The translations under genes and the position numbers were made by a program. Shown here in pieces: positions 15,003 through 30,000 of a stretch of 64,000 bases of DNA (the stretch's first letter is position 1; every line of letters begins with the position of its first letter). The DNA lies in NCBI GenBank assembly GCA_934778215.1, contig CAKVOE010000001.1, positions 558,001-622,000 of the forward strand. The letters run 5' to 3'. The stretch comes from an uncultured Clostridia bacterium. GTDB lineage: Bacteria > Bacillota > Clostridia > Christensenellales > UBA1242. The notes under the pieces were generated by a model. That model saw nothing but the letters and a program-made list of their open reading frames with translations, was not told the DNA's origin and did not search any database.

Positions 15003-18000
15003 ATGGCAAACGAAAGAAGAACAAAAAACATTTTTAGTAAAATAAAAAGGGTACTGCAAAATGGCACAAAAAGTATGGCCATACTATTTGCAGTATTTTT
15101 TAGTGCAATCACATTTACGGGTTGCAGTGTAGAAGACATACAAAAACTGTTTGGTTCTGGCACCACCCCATCAACCGATGCGCTGGGCAGAATATTGCTT
15201 CGTCCGGTATCGGTAAAGCCTTTAGCATACGAATATATAACAAACGCCAATGGCGAAAGCATACCAGTTACCAATGAAAACACTGGTAGTTTGGTGTTTC
15301 AAGATAATCCATACATACACACCACGGTAGATGGCTCAGCATCTAATTTTAGTTGGTCAAACTACCAAATAGTGGTAGATGGCGAAAGCGTGTATTTTGA
15401 GCCAAGGTTTAAAGACGGACTTCAAACGGTAGCCGATATGGTCGCACCGGCAGAAGTATTCTCCCGTTTTGGAATAACAGGCACCACCCTAATACACAGC
15501 AACAAGTTTAGGGGCGAAGACAGCCAACTAAACAAATATTACGACACTGCCACCAATTATGACTTTAACCTACTAAGCATAAACAAAGAAAGTGGCGAAA
15601 CCACCCGCACAAGTGCCGACAAATCGTACATAAAACTACAATATAGGTCAATAGTAAAAAATGTCCGCACCAATGCCGAAGCCTATTTTAATGAAAGCAC
15701 CAACGAGTACCAACTATCCGAACCCGCAGAGAACTACGCCAACGCCATAGAGTTTAGAGTGGTATTTAACCCACGCTTGCAAAACGGCGCCGAAACCCGT
15801 AGCATAAAGGTACGCCGTATAGTACAAACGGGCTCAAACATATATGGTAATAGTAATTTAAGTAATACCTTATTATTTGATGCAAGCAAACTAACCTTTA
15901 CGGTTGAAAGTTCCAACAGTTCAGAAGTAGGTTTTGCCGAACTATCCTGCGACCAAATCACGCTAGAAAACGGCGAAAGTGCCGACAAATATTACTTCTT
16001 CTCAAAAACTCAAACATACAGTTCGGAAAACAAAGCCAACTACACCACCTCACTTACCGGATATTTCCCAGTTGGCAAACAAGTAAATGTAAAAAGAACC
16101 TACCCAGGCACACTAAGTAAAGGAGTTACCGCCTCAGCAACCGCCACCAACAGTGCAAACTACGCCCTACAAAGTTGGACGGTAAACAGTTACCGTAATG
16201 AAGTAGATACAACGGTTTTAAACGCCAACGGCGAAAGTGCAAACTTTGCAGTGTATAGCGGAGTAGCCCTAAACGGAAGCGAACTCCAAATTTTAAAAGA
16301 AAGCAACGCCACCAACCACTACAATAACATTGGCGGAACCAACTGTTTGGTAAGCGATGCACATAGCGGAGCAGACATTGTTCGTCAAAGTTACCTAAGC
16401 ACCGACCGAACAGATATACTAAAAACAACCGGTTACCTTCTTCCAGAAAACACTCGCCCAGCAGTAGGCGAAAAATATTTAGCAAACACCCTTCAAAGCA
16501 CCATAACCACTGGCACCGGTAATGATAGATTATATTTTGAAAGCATAAACGCCCAAGACAAAACCTCTACAATAACAGTAGTATCCAACAAAGCAAACCA
16601 CGGCAATGTCTTTAAAGCAAACTATGCAAAAATTAAAAACTTTGTAATAAAAGGTACAGCGTTTGATGCCGACAACGGACTAACCAAACTTGGCAACCTA
16701 ACCATAAATGTACTAACCCGAGTATACGAAGATAAAGATTGGCGAATAGAAGCCAAAACGGGAACACTTACCAGCCCAAGCATGGTAAAAACCGACCCAA
16801 CCACTGGCGAGTTTACAATAACGGGTTTAAGTTTAACCGACTTTTTACTAGGTTCATCTACGGCAATTAGCGGAAACTCCTACCACCTATATTCAGCAAG
16901 TTACAAAAACCTAAGTTATGCTGGCAACATTAAAGGACTATCTGTTGCAACCGAAAACGGGGCAAACGGCAAAACCTTTCAAGACAAAACGGGCATAAGC
17001 ATAATAGCCACCACCAAAGACCAAAACTCAAACCTAAACATTCAGTTGGTGGTAAAAGATGCAAATGGCAACTTTGTAAACATTCAAGACTCTAATATAG
17101 ATATTAGTTACGAACTAATTAGTAGCATAAGTTCCGACCCCGATGCCGATGGCTATGTTACCACCGATGTGCTACTATCTACCCTACTTCCATCAGACAG
17201 CACGCTTACAGGGTACAACATTCAAACCTACAACAATAACGATGTATTTTTAATGTACTTTGACCCAATTTCGGGCAAAACCTACCAACTAAACGCTATC
17301 AAGAAACTAACGGGTGCCACCACCGACTCATCATACACCTACACCCTAACCGAAACCGATGTAAGTACAAGCGAAATTATTACCGGCACCGCAAACGGCA
17401 TCACACTTACCGAAAAGCAAATAACCACGCTAAACGGCACCACGCTTGCAAGCCTTAGCACTCCAAAAGCGTTAAATGGCTCACTAAACTTCACACTTGC
17501 TCCATACATTCAGTTTGCAAATGAGTATGATGCAATTAAGGTATTTAACCAATTGTTTGCTTATATGTATCTAGAAGACGGCATCGAAAAATACTCATCT
17601 ACCCAAGTAGCAAAGCAATCGGGCAACCGAATTTATTTGGACGTAAACCGAATAGAGAGCATTCAAATAGCAGGCAACGATTATGGCTCTACAACAGCCA
17701 CCAAAAACCAATTTAATTACCGTATGCTAAATGGCGACCACCGTGGCAATGTGCAAGACTTATCTAATGTTAGTTTAAGCGAAGTTAACTTAACCGACCT
17801 ATTACCAAACCTTTATGTTCAAGCCTACTACACACTAAACCTAGCAGGCTCAACCGCCGAAATTGCAGATGGTCAAACCTCGCTAACTTACGCACTTTCA
17901 CTAAGTTATTTAGGTTCTAAATTTAAGGTATTTAATAGCGATTTATCTCTTGCAGAATACAATGTTTCAAACCTTTCGGAGTTTACAATAGGTTCCAAAA

Positions 18001-21000
18001 ATGGTAATACACTTACCTCACAAAATACCACTCTGCTAGGCTTTATTACCACCTTTGATAGCCTACAATTTAACCAATTCCAAATTAAAGATAACACCAC
18101 GCTAAATGTATTGTACGAAGACGGTTCTAACCCAGATAACAAACCAAGCACCACCAACCTTGTACAATCTACCAAGGTTATAAAGGTAGCAGATAACTCA
18201 AAACTATTTACTCTTACCGGCTTTAATTTAACGGGTGCAAACGGTCAATTTACCGTGCAAGACGCAAATGCAGATAGTTCAACTCTTTTGCTAAATCTAT
18301 CTGGCATAGCCGAAAATATACCTTTAACCAACGGTGTAATTAGTGCCGTAACCAAAGCAAACGCAAGTGGTAGCGTAGTTTACCAAAGCGGTAACTACGT
18401 TTCCGAATCCCAAATGGCTACACTTCACCAAAGTTCAACAAAGGTTTTCTTGCAAAACCTTAGCACCATAGACCAAAACTCTATAACCTCATTCTCGCTA
18501 ATAACACTAGTAGCACATGAATCTAACCCAAAGGGCATAATTAACCTAATTCAATCTAACAAAGCAGGAACAACGCTAACGTCCGCTACCGATGTAGTTG
18601 CAAGGGTAATTGGTTATTATTACAATGCCGAACGCAACGACTTTATTATAGAAGCCTACGGCAGTGCAAGTTTGTCGCCAATATATTTGCAAGCCACACT
18701 AAACCAAATTGGCTCCGACCAAACCAACTACACCTACAAAGATATTACAAACTCTGTACAAAAAATAAATGGCGAATTAGTACTAACCCTTTTTGAAGAA
18801 TATTCTAACGGAGTTGCAACCTACTATGTACAAAAATCGGCAGAGGGTCTATTTGCTTACGACACCACTGGCACCAAGGTCGAAAACGCTACCCTTACCC
18901 CACAAGGTCTAACAATAGGTAGCACCACCTACCCAGTAAAAACCACATCTACCACCACCTACACCTACACCACCAACTACTTTGGCAAAACGGACGGTTC
19001 GGTTACCTTGCAAAATTCAACCAACTTTGCAAACGCCAACCTAACGGGCGGTAGTGCAAATGTAGTTGCCACCCTTTTGGCATCGGGTAAATTCATAACC
19101 TACTCACCAACCTTGCTAAATACATTTAGCCAAACCAAGGTTAGCAAAAACTACTTTAAAGCAAATGGCTATACACTAACCCTTTTAGGCGCCGATTACA
19201 CAAACAACCTAACTCAATATTATTACTATAAGGATCAAGAAAATAATACATATAAATTAGTAATAGAAAGATTGGTAAAACAATCTAGCGGTCAAAACAG
19301 TTACAGCACCAAAGTTTTGGGCTACACCATAGTTGGTAACATTACCGATAACCTAAACCAACTAACCTCATCTAATATACATTTACCAGAAAGTTACCAA
19401 AAGTTAGCAATAGCAAACAACGGCTTTATGCTAGTAACCTACACAAAAACCGCCGAAACCAGCACCAACTTTATTTCGGGCGACAAACTAAACGAATTTT
19501 TGAGCCTTACCGAAACCGCTCCCGAAAACATAACCAGCGTGCAACAACTAAACGACTTTGTAGCAAAAAACACCAATTTAGTATCTAGTTACAAAAACGC
19601 TCCACTTAGTAGCGCTAGTTACTATAAGTCAAGCGGAGTAACCTCTTACGTTTCTGGTACCACTCTTGCATCTAGTACCCCAATGTCCAATATTCAAACC
19701 TACGCAAGTTTTAACCCCGAAACTAAGCAATACAACTACATTTCGGCATTCTCTACCGAAACTAGCACCACCTACTCTTACAAAAATAACGATAGCGATA
19801 GCCTAACAGATTTGCAAAACTTTACAAGCGTACAAAGTTTATTAAGTTTAACAAACAAAAACACCGGCGTAGCAACCATAACCTACAACGGTTCGCCCGT
19901 TTTGGTATACGCAAAGTACAACCCACAAACGGAAAAATATGATGTCGAATTATTTATACTAGTTTACAAAGCAATAACCTACTTTAACAGTACACTTTTA
20001 CAAAGTTCGGTAGTTACCACCGACTATGCCTTTGGTTTGCAAAATTCGGTACAACTATCCAAAACCGAGGGCTTTAACCAAAGCACCACCGAAAGTATAG
20101 TTAACTTCACCCCACTAGTATTTAATTCTTCATTTGTTACATCGCACCAACAAGTTACCCAATACAACTACCCTATTACCAAAGCCGACACCGCATCGGG
20201 GCTTGTTGCAGTAGACGAAATTATTATTAAGCACAATGGCGTTACCTACAACTTTACCTATAATGATGCCGAACTATGCTACCGCACTAGCACCATAAAG
20301 TTAAACCTTTCAAGAATTTATGGCGTAACAAAAGCAATAGAGTTAAATAACTCCTCTTCGCCTAGCATATTCGTTCCAAACGCCGACCAATTTATATACA
20401 CCTACCTAACGGGCGGAACCTTTTTAAGGTTTAATTCAATTAACGAACTAAGCGCAAACATATATACATCTACCCAAAACGGTTTTGCTTGCAACAGTTC
20501 TACTAGCACCCAAATTTATACATTTGCAACAACAGATGCTACAATAAACGCACTAAAACTAAAAAACAGCAACAGTTACCTATTTTACAATTGTTCTAAT
20601 GCAAAAACCAAAACCTACACCGTAACCTTGCATAGGTCTAATTCAGACGAAACCCCAAGTTTCCTAAACTTTGTACCAACCTCTAACGATAGTTTATTTA
20701 TTAGGTCAGAAGACGGCACTACCGTACTACAAAATATTAAGTTTACAAACAACTCCAACAGCAGTGCAACATCAATAATTGCAAAAGCCTACCCATCAGA
20801 CCTAAAATCTAGCGCCGTTACACTAAGGTTCAGTTTTGACGACACCGCCATACACGAAAACTTCTATAAAGCACTAAATACAGCCGGTCAAACCACCGCA
20901 GTGCGTCTTGCAGATGGCACAGAACTTCGCTCATTTAGCGTAACCGAAACCAAAACCGATGAGTACGGCACACCAGTTACACTTGCAGAAGGCACCTACT

Positions 21001-24000
21001 TTATATATAACACTCCTACAAAAGTTACCATTGCTTCATCAGGTACAGTTGGTGTCCGTTTGCTAAATGAGTATGTTCAACTAACTAGCACCAAGTTCTA
21101 TTACGAAATTATCCTAAACTCTAACCTTGTACCTGTTGGGTTTAGGTATGTAACCGAACTATACACCCAAGAAGAAAACGGCACCACAATGCCAGACTTT
21201 TTACCAAACGGCGCCGTTAAGTACAAATACAACTACGCAATGCTTTTAACCGAAACCACCAGCCAAAACGGACACACACTAAGTTATGTTCCAACCGATA
21301 GTTTAGGCTCAACCCTAACCGAAACCAACCGTAACATATACTTGCATTACGACCTAGATTCCGTACGCTTTGCAACACCAGTAGGCACCTCGTACACCAC
21401 AAGCACCTACACCTTCCTAACTACGGTAATAGGCGAAAGCACTCCAAATGGCGACATTTTGCATTTTGGTCAAATCAGCAACTTTGATTTACTAAAATTT
21501 GAGTACAACGGCGTGGTATCTAGCCTTTATTACGCATCATTTAACGACTTACTAACGCTTACCGAAATAAACGCAAACAGTGCAATAATTCGTGGTGACA
21601 TACTAAGTGCAATCGGTAAAACATTGTCACAAATAATAGACCAAAACGCCGATTTTCTACAATTTATGCCACTAAACTCTACCATTAGTTACATTTACAG
21701 ATATTACAAACTAATGGGTGCAAAAATAGACCCAGCATTCTACTATTATTTCAAAAGCATTAATCAAGATGCTGGCGTTGGAGCATACATCACACAAGAA
21801 AAGGTATACACCAACGACACCACCTACGAAGCCGTTTACTACTACAATAAAGACAACAACCTAGTAGAGTTTACCGACCAAGTATACGCCGAGTACGATA
21901 AATCTAACGCACGCATCATAAAAACGGTTAAAGCGCTAAATAAAGATGGTTCTACCACCACTTACTATGTAGCAACCGACACTGCTGGCAACACCTCACT
22001 ATACACCACCTATGATTCAGTGTCTTCTACCCTTAGTGGCAAACTAAATGACATCAGTTTGGTACTATCTACCGATGGCGGAATATATGGCGCCCAAAAC
22101 GCCGTAATAAAACTAGCCGATGGTAGTTACCAAGAAGTTAGTTATTACACCTACTTTATAACAAGCGGAGCGGGCAACGGCAACGCCGTATATGTAACCA
22201 AAACGGAGTCAGGCGCACTAAGCCATGTTTATACCTCACTAAATGAATTGGTATACAAAAGCGTAACGGGCGAGGGCGAAAGCCAAACCTACACCTACCA
22301 AGGCGCAACGCTTTTAGACGGCACCTATTATGATAGCGCAAGCATCACCGTAGATTACTATATGTACTCCACAGACGGTGGCAAAACCTTCCAAAAGGCA
22401 TATTATAACAAAGACACAAACAAATATTATTCATCAGTTTTGGGCGAATACAGCCTAACAACCGGTGTTCAAATTTACCAAAATGCACAAGATTATTACT
22501 ATTTCTTTAATAATCAGTACTTTTTGGCAACAAAAAATCAAGAAATCTCTAAAAATATTGAATTTTCTTTGGGCGAATGCAAAATAAGTGCCGATTCGGA
22601 AAATAACCAACTTTTATACAAAATTGCAGGAAAATATGCACTATCTAGCCTAAATACCGATGTTCAAGCCGAAATATTGAACCTATTACAAGAAAATACC
22701 GATACCACTAAAACTTTACAAGAAATTGTATCCGAAGATATTTTTGCTCAAATTTCTGACGAAATAATTAATCTTTTCGAGGGTTCTACCTTAGTAGAAG
22801 ATATTAGCGAATTAAACCTATTTAGTTATAACTTCTTCGATAGTTTCGCAAATTCTACTACAATTACCAAAAATTATGCAATTAACTATTCAAAAACCGA
22901 TTTAATCTCACTTTTGGCACAAAATGCTGGCACAAATGTAGCACCAAGCAATATTACACTAATAGATACAGTAACTTACACCGTTCCAGTATTTAAAGAT
23001 GCCGAAAACAATTTTTACACCTACCAAGAAATTGCAGATATAACCTACATTCCAACTCCAAACAGCAAATTACAACTTATTCAAATTAATGGCGAATATT
23101 ATGTAAAATCGTCACGCTCATACCACCAAGTTGTACCAACCCAAAGCGATTCTACACTTACCGTATTTAACAATAACCTATACGCAAAATCGGGCAAGTT
23201 CATTCAAGCCACCATCAAAAATTCGGGCTTAACCACCCTTTCGCTTGTAGCAAACGGTGGAGCAAAACTACAATTTAAGCAGGACGCCATATACCAAGTA
23301 GCAAGGTACAACAACCGCACCTTTATAGCGGGCGCTGGCACCACCAAAGCAAATGATAACTACTTCTATCCAATTAGTTTAACCAATGGCGAAAGCACCT
23401 CAACCTACTACATAAATTACGGCTTGTCGTATGCATCTAATTCGGTAAGCATAACATTTAACTCTGGCAACAACTACTATGTGTTATCTGATATAACTGC
23501 AAACACAATCGTTCGTGCAAACCTATATAACTCAGCCGGAAAACTTGTGGCATCTGATAACATTACCCTAACCGAAGACCTAATTAACCAATTTACCACA
23601 TCGGGCAAATACTCCGTTTATGATAACGCAGGCAACCTCAAAACCTATGATGTATTTACCGATGACCGCACAACGGTAGTTCTTCGAAACCTATTGGTAG
23701 TGTTCTCTGCCGATAACCTAACAAGGGACTTTGTAGGAACCCCAAGTACTTTACCTTCTACCATTTCTCAAAATGGTACCACAATAGCAACCCTTAACGA
23801 AGTTTACCAAAACAACGGAAATTACTACAACACCGCTATTAATATTAGCGAGTTTAGCAACGCATTTACCGCTTCTATCACCCAAAACTACACGCTTTAC
23901 TACCGTTTAAAGGGCGAACTTACAAACTACAATTCCGTTCAAGAAATTATTAATACCATCGAAAGACTTAACCGCACCAACAGCGAGTTGGTCAAAAAGT

Positions 24001-27000
24001 CTTACGAGGTTGAGCAAGTAGCACTAACCGAAGATGGCGAAAGTTATTTTGCAAGTCAGTTGCCAGATAGCACACAGTCTACCCAATACGCAATAAAACT
24101 AACCAACACCGACCTAATTTTGTACACCTATTCATACAAGGTAGACACCCCACTTATAAATGGCACCAATTGCATAGTAAAATACACCTACTTTAATAAA
24201 CTTGCAGATGACTTGTCGTCAATGGTAAAAACCGAATCTATTACCTACCCAGAACTATTTAATATAACCGCCGATGTAACAAACGGCTCCACCCAAATAA
24301 AAACCATTTACAACGCAAAATTACTAAAACCTTTAACCTATGCCGAAACCAACTCATTGCGTCCAGTTTTAGGGGGATTAGATGACAGTCTTTTGGCAAA
24401 CATTTCAGATAGCGTGGTATATAGTTCATCGGGCGAAGCACACACCACTACCGACCTAACCAAAATTTACACCTTTACCGACCCATTTACAAACGCTACC
24501 ACAAAGGGCGTTCAAAAGGTTAATGAAGATGTTACACTAACCCACCTATTTGCATACAACAAATTAGGTCAATTGCAAGAAGTTACAGACCACAAACAAT
24601 TTACCGCAACCTACCGCTTTGCATCAGGCTACGGCGAAAACTACAATTACATCTCACAAGCCGGCAACTACTACTATTACACCACCATAAAAGGGTTTGA
24701 CGGCATCACTTCTGGTTACATTATAAGTTTTGGCAAAATGCAAGAAATTGTAGGTTCTAATAGCATATTAGTGCATAACTACAACGACTTAATTAAAGAA
24801 GTTTACATAAACCCAATTACTGGCGCCGAATACCTTGCATACCAATATATCAAAACGGCTTCTACACTTCTAAATGCAACCACAGCAACCAGCATTACCT
24901 TCCAAAATATCTATTACGGAATTTTAGACGATGGCACCCGCATCAATTTAACCCAAAAGGCACTATCTCGGGTACACACCAAAACGGCTTATATTCGTTC
25001 GGCATACGACTACAAAACCAACCAAAAAATAGATATCCTTGGCAAAACAATAATGACTGCTACAAAGCCAATAGTATATCCAAGTTTCTTTGCAACCGAT
25101 GTAAATAGTTCTACAACCAGTTTTATAACCGACTTCAATAACTATTACACCATAGATTACAAAACGGCAAAATCTTCCAAACTTGGGCTTCCGGGCGTAA
25201 CTTTGCTTAAAGGTGCACCTTACCCTAACACCGTACTAACCTTCTCCGTTCGCCACAAGTTGGGCGACAACCAACTAATTCAGTTGGGTCTAAAAATAGA
25301 TAAGGTTTACTCAGTAGAGTTAGGTGGCATAATTTCTAACATTCAAAACACCAACCTTGCAACGCCAGATGCAACCTACGAGTTTAAAGATACCATTACA
25401 AACATAACCCAAAACAAATACCCAGACCAAATAGTAGCGGTAACCGACAAAAAGACCAACGAACCATTATATTCTAGTCACCCATACAGTTTGGCAAACA
25501 GCACTCCAAGCGCACCACATTATGTAAAAAATACCAGCGACCGCAGACTAATAACCAGCAGTGACATAACAAGCATACTAACCTACGCATTGGTAGATAA
25601 CACACTGTCTGGTGCATTGGTAAATGCTACCGAGGTAGACGGCAACTTTAACTCTAACTATATGTTCTACAATTCGGGTATGATGCTACTAAGAGATACC
25701 ACCCAAACACTATCTCAACTAGGCAGTGGTATGAATGTACATCAAACCGCCCGCAAGCAAGATAACTACCGCATAAAGGTAGACGGCGTATATTACTACT
25801 ATTCAATCACGGGCGAAACCCCCGAAACCGATAGTTACATTAGTTACAGCCAGTTAGCAAAAAATAACTATTCATATTACTTGCACTTCGCTACTCCGCT
25901 AAATAGCATTCCTTATGGCGCCGACCCATTTGATTACACCAAAGTAAACCTTTCAGTTAACGCAACCTCACAATCTTTTAAAACGGTTTACTTCCAAAAG
26001 GTAAAACTAACCACCCCATCTAATAGCATAATTTTAACCGAAACGGGTACACCATATTATGTTTACACAACCAATGTTGCAGACTTCTTTACCCCTTACG
26101 CATTTAGTTCGGAGTGGATAGATAACACCAATTCTACTGACACAGCCTCACTTCGCTACCACCTATTGCAAGAGTATTATCTAAGCAACAACCAATCAAG
26201 ATACGACTTGCTAACCAAATCGCACTATCGCTATAACGCAGTAGACGACTTGTGGTACGAAATTGTGTACAACAATGCAAACTTCCCATGTCTATCACAA
26301 AACTACAATAGTTGGAGCAGTTCTTATACCGAAATAACCAATGCTGGCACACTAGACATTCACGCCTACACCCAAAACGCAGACGGTAGCATCACACTTA
26401 CTAGCGAATGTTCCAAAGACACCATCTGCAACGCCATAACTAACATAAATAATGATGCAATAGTAAATTATGGCAATTTGGTAATATCAGGCATTACAAG
26501 TGCCTACCGTACCGGTCTTAGCACCGCTACTTCGGGCTTTGCATCAAACTACCAAGGCTTGTATGCAGGCTTCCCATACTCAATCAAAAATGCCACTCTT
26601 GCAACCAACAGTTTCTTTACCATTGGCGAAGAACAGGTAATTTTTGTAACCAACCCTAATATAGTAGTTAGTGACGGACTTTCAAGCGTAGTATATAGGT
26701 TCAAAGAATGGGGTGCGTACACCAGATACAACTCCGAAATTTTGTACCGAGATTACACCGCAAGAATAAATGGCACCAACTCATCAACCTTTACCTTCTC
26801 TTCTAACCTTGCAAAAAATTATGTGTTCTTGCCAATTTACGAAAGGGTATATTCTCTAACCACCTCTACCTTAACCACAGACGGCGTAAAATCTAACGGT
26901 GGCGTAATTACAACCTACTACAAAAACGGTTCTCGTGTAATGGCAGATGCCGACACCATAACCAACAACACGCAAGATATTAACTTCATAGAGTACACCC

Positions 27001-30000
27001 CAACAGGCACGGTAGAGCGTACCGATGGCAGTGGCAAAACCGACCTAATTTACGACTATGACAAAATGGAAATAGAAAACTACATATTCACTACCGAATA
27101 CCAATATTTCCGTGATGCCAGCACCGCAGATGCAACGAAATCAAAAATTGAGCAGATGTATGTAAAAGAATATTTGGGTGGCAAACTAAACGTAACCAAC
27201 ACCCCACTAAGCACCCCATATATGGTAGAGCGAGAAATTGGCAAAGAAGCATTGCAAATAGGCTTTACCAACAAATACAACGGCTTAAACCAAACGGTTT
27301 ACACCATACCGGGCGTAAACTATGGCGTAGTAAAAATAGAAACAATGCAAACCACAGGATACTATTTGTACTCACTAAACGCATCTAGCGGAACACGCAA
27401 ACTATACAAAATTCACTACTCTAACGGCAGATATTTCTTTTTGCTAGATGCAAACGGCAACTATGTTGACCCACAAATCAGTTTTGAAGATAACAAGGGC
27501 GTATTATATGACACCAACAGTTCTACTTCTACAAGCGGTTTAACCCGTGGCTTTAAGTCATTTACCGACAATTCATTCTACCAAAACGCAACGGGCGCTG
27601 TGTCATTTGCTCTAAGATATTACGAAAATGGCACCAAGGGTAATTACATTGCTCCAACCATACAAAGCGTACAAACGGACGGCACCGACATAAAAGTAAA
27701 CACCAGCATAAACCAAGACCAAAAGTTTGTATACTACTTTAACCCAGTGCAATACCTATTTGACGAGGGCTACACCAACGCTACCTACTCTCAATCTTCT
27801 AGCAAAATGGCAAACACCGAAAATGTAAATTTGGAAGAAAGATATTCTTACCTAAAACAACTAAATGTAAAATACGAAAGTTTGGTAAACCAAATTTACA
27901 CCACAAAAAAATCATCTAGCACCTCATCACTATCGCTACCAGTAATTTTGTCTAACATATACTTTGATGTATACAAACAAACTTCCCCAGACGAAATCTC
28001 TAAGGCATCAGACGGCGAAAAGTTTGCTCGCAAAATTACCAACACCGCAACTTATGTTTCGGTAAAAAATGGCGAAAGCAAGGTAAAAGATTACTTTATA
28101 TCATCACAAAATTACTATTCGGGCATAGATACCACCTACCTAACGCAATATTTCGACCGCCACACCACCATAAAGCTTATGGCAACAGCAGACGAAGGCT
28201 ACCGCTTTATGGGCTGGTACTTTGCAACCTACAACCTTGCAACGGGCGAATATGTAATTAAAAAAGACCAATATGGCAATGACGAAAAAATTACAGCATC
28301 TAATAACCGTGGCTACTCAGACGAAATTAAGCAAGTAGAGTACGACTCCAACAGCGGGCGATACTATATAGTAACAGGCTATAATAGTTCGGGTGCAAAA
28401 CAATATCTTCTAAACGCCGATGGCGAAAAAGAAACGCTTCCAACCAGCCTCGAAAACCTATATACTGGCACCTACCTAACCTATTTGGTAAATGCAGACG
28501 GCTCCAAATCCGATATTACCTACAATAGCGTTGGTGGCTACTATACCGATAGCACGGGTAAACGCATAACCGACTTCAAAAACAAGGCAATATATTCAAC
28601 CATCTGCTATTACAATTCGGCACAAAACGCCTACTATTATGACTACAACCAAACAATGCGTATCCCTACCGAACTAATTAAGTACATAGATATGGCAAGC
28701 CAAAAAGCAAATTACTATTCTTCTTACTCACAAGCACAATTTGCTCTATCTACCAAAGAAGAGGTATTTACCTACAACACAGAACGTTTAGCTTCGGCAA
28801 ACTTTGGCAACGGCGAAAAGTCATTTACCGAATATAACCTATTACAAAACGGCGAGTTTGCAAGCCTAACTAAGCCAGTTGCACCATTTATAATTGCAGA
28901 CGGTCAAATTGTAGTACCTACAAAGTTTGGTGCAAGTTCAGCATACACTCAAATTGTTAATACCACCAAGTTTGCAACCACCAGCACTTACACTGCTTCT
29001 AGTTACGCACTATCTAACGGCACACGCATTCCACTAACTTCTACCATAACCAACCTATCTTCATCTGTTAGTGCAAAATACACCGCAAGCGTAACCAATG
29101 ATGATGGCGAAACAACAGAACAAGAATACACCTTTACATTGCCACTTCTATCTAGCATAAATTTGGTACAAACCAAAAAGTCTAGCACCGGCAACGAATA
29201 TATGTTCCTAGATGGCGACAAGTTCTACACCAGTTATACCTACACCTACCGTGGTCTAAATGCCGATGGCAAAGTACAAGATGTTCTATCTCTTCACCTA
29301 AGGGCTACAAGTGCTGGCATACAAATAGACTATCTAAACCCAGCAAACAATTCGGTTATAGACGAAAAGAGTTTAACCCACGCCATACAAAACCTAACTG
29401 GCGACTACTACTTGCAAAAGCGTGTAGAAGCCACCGAACAAGATGTAATTTCACGCACGGGCATAAACCTAAATCTTTCTAACCAAACGGCATACATAAA
29501 TAACTATGGTGCAAAACTACTAACCTCGCTTTGCTACAAAGTATCTAGTCTTTTGGTAGACCGCACCGAAAACGGCGGATATTATTACACCATAACCTTC
29601 TACCGCACCGCACTTAACCCATTTACCACCACCAATGCAGGCTACTCACTAAAAAATACCCTAAATACCGCAACGGTAACGGTAACAAACACCTTCAACT
29701 TAAATAAGGTATCAGAAGTCGCCACAACTCCTTCGGGCAACACCCTAGACGAAGACCACATTAACCTACTAAATGGAGGCATAGGTAACTACATAACCTT
29801 TAATTTAAACGAAGCGGGCGTGCTTGTACACAAAGCACTAAACAAGTCGGGCGAAGAAGAAGATATCCAAACGCTTTATTATAATAGAACTAATGATAGT
29901 ATATATTATTATTCATATATACAAAGCACTGACAATTCTGCATTGTACCAACTAGCCTTCTTAGAACTTCCTACAACAGATACCTTCTCAACCTCTACCA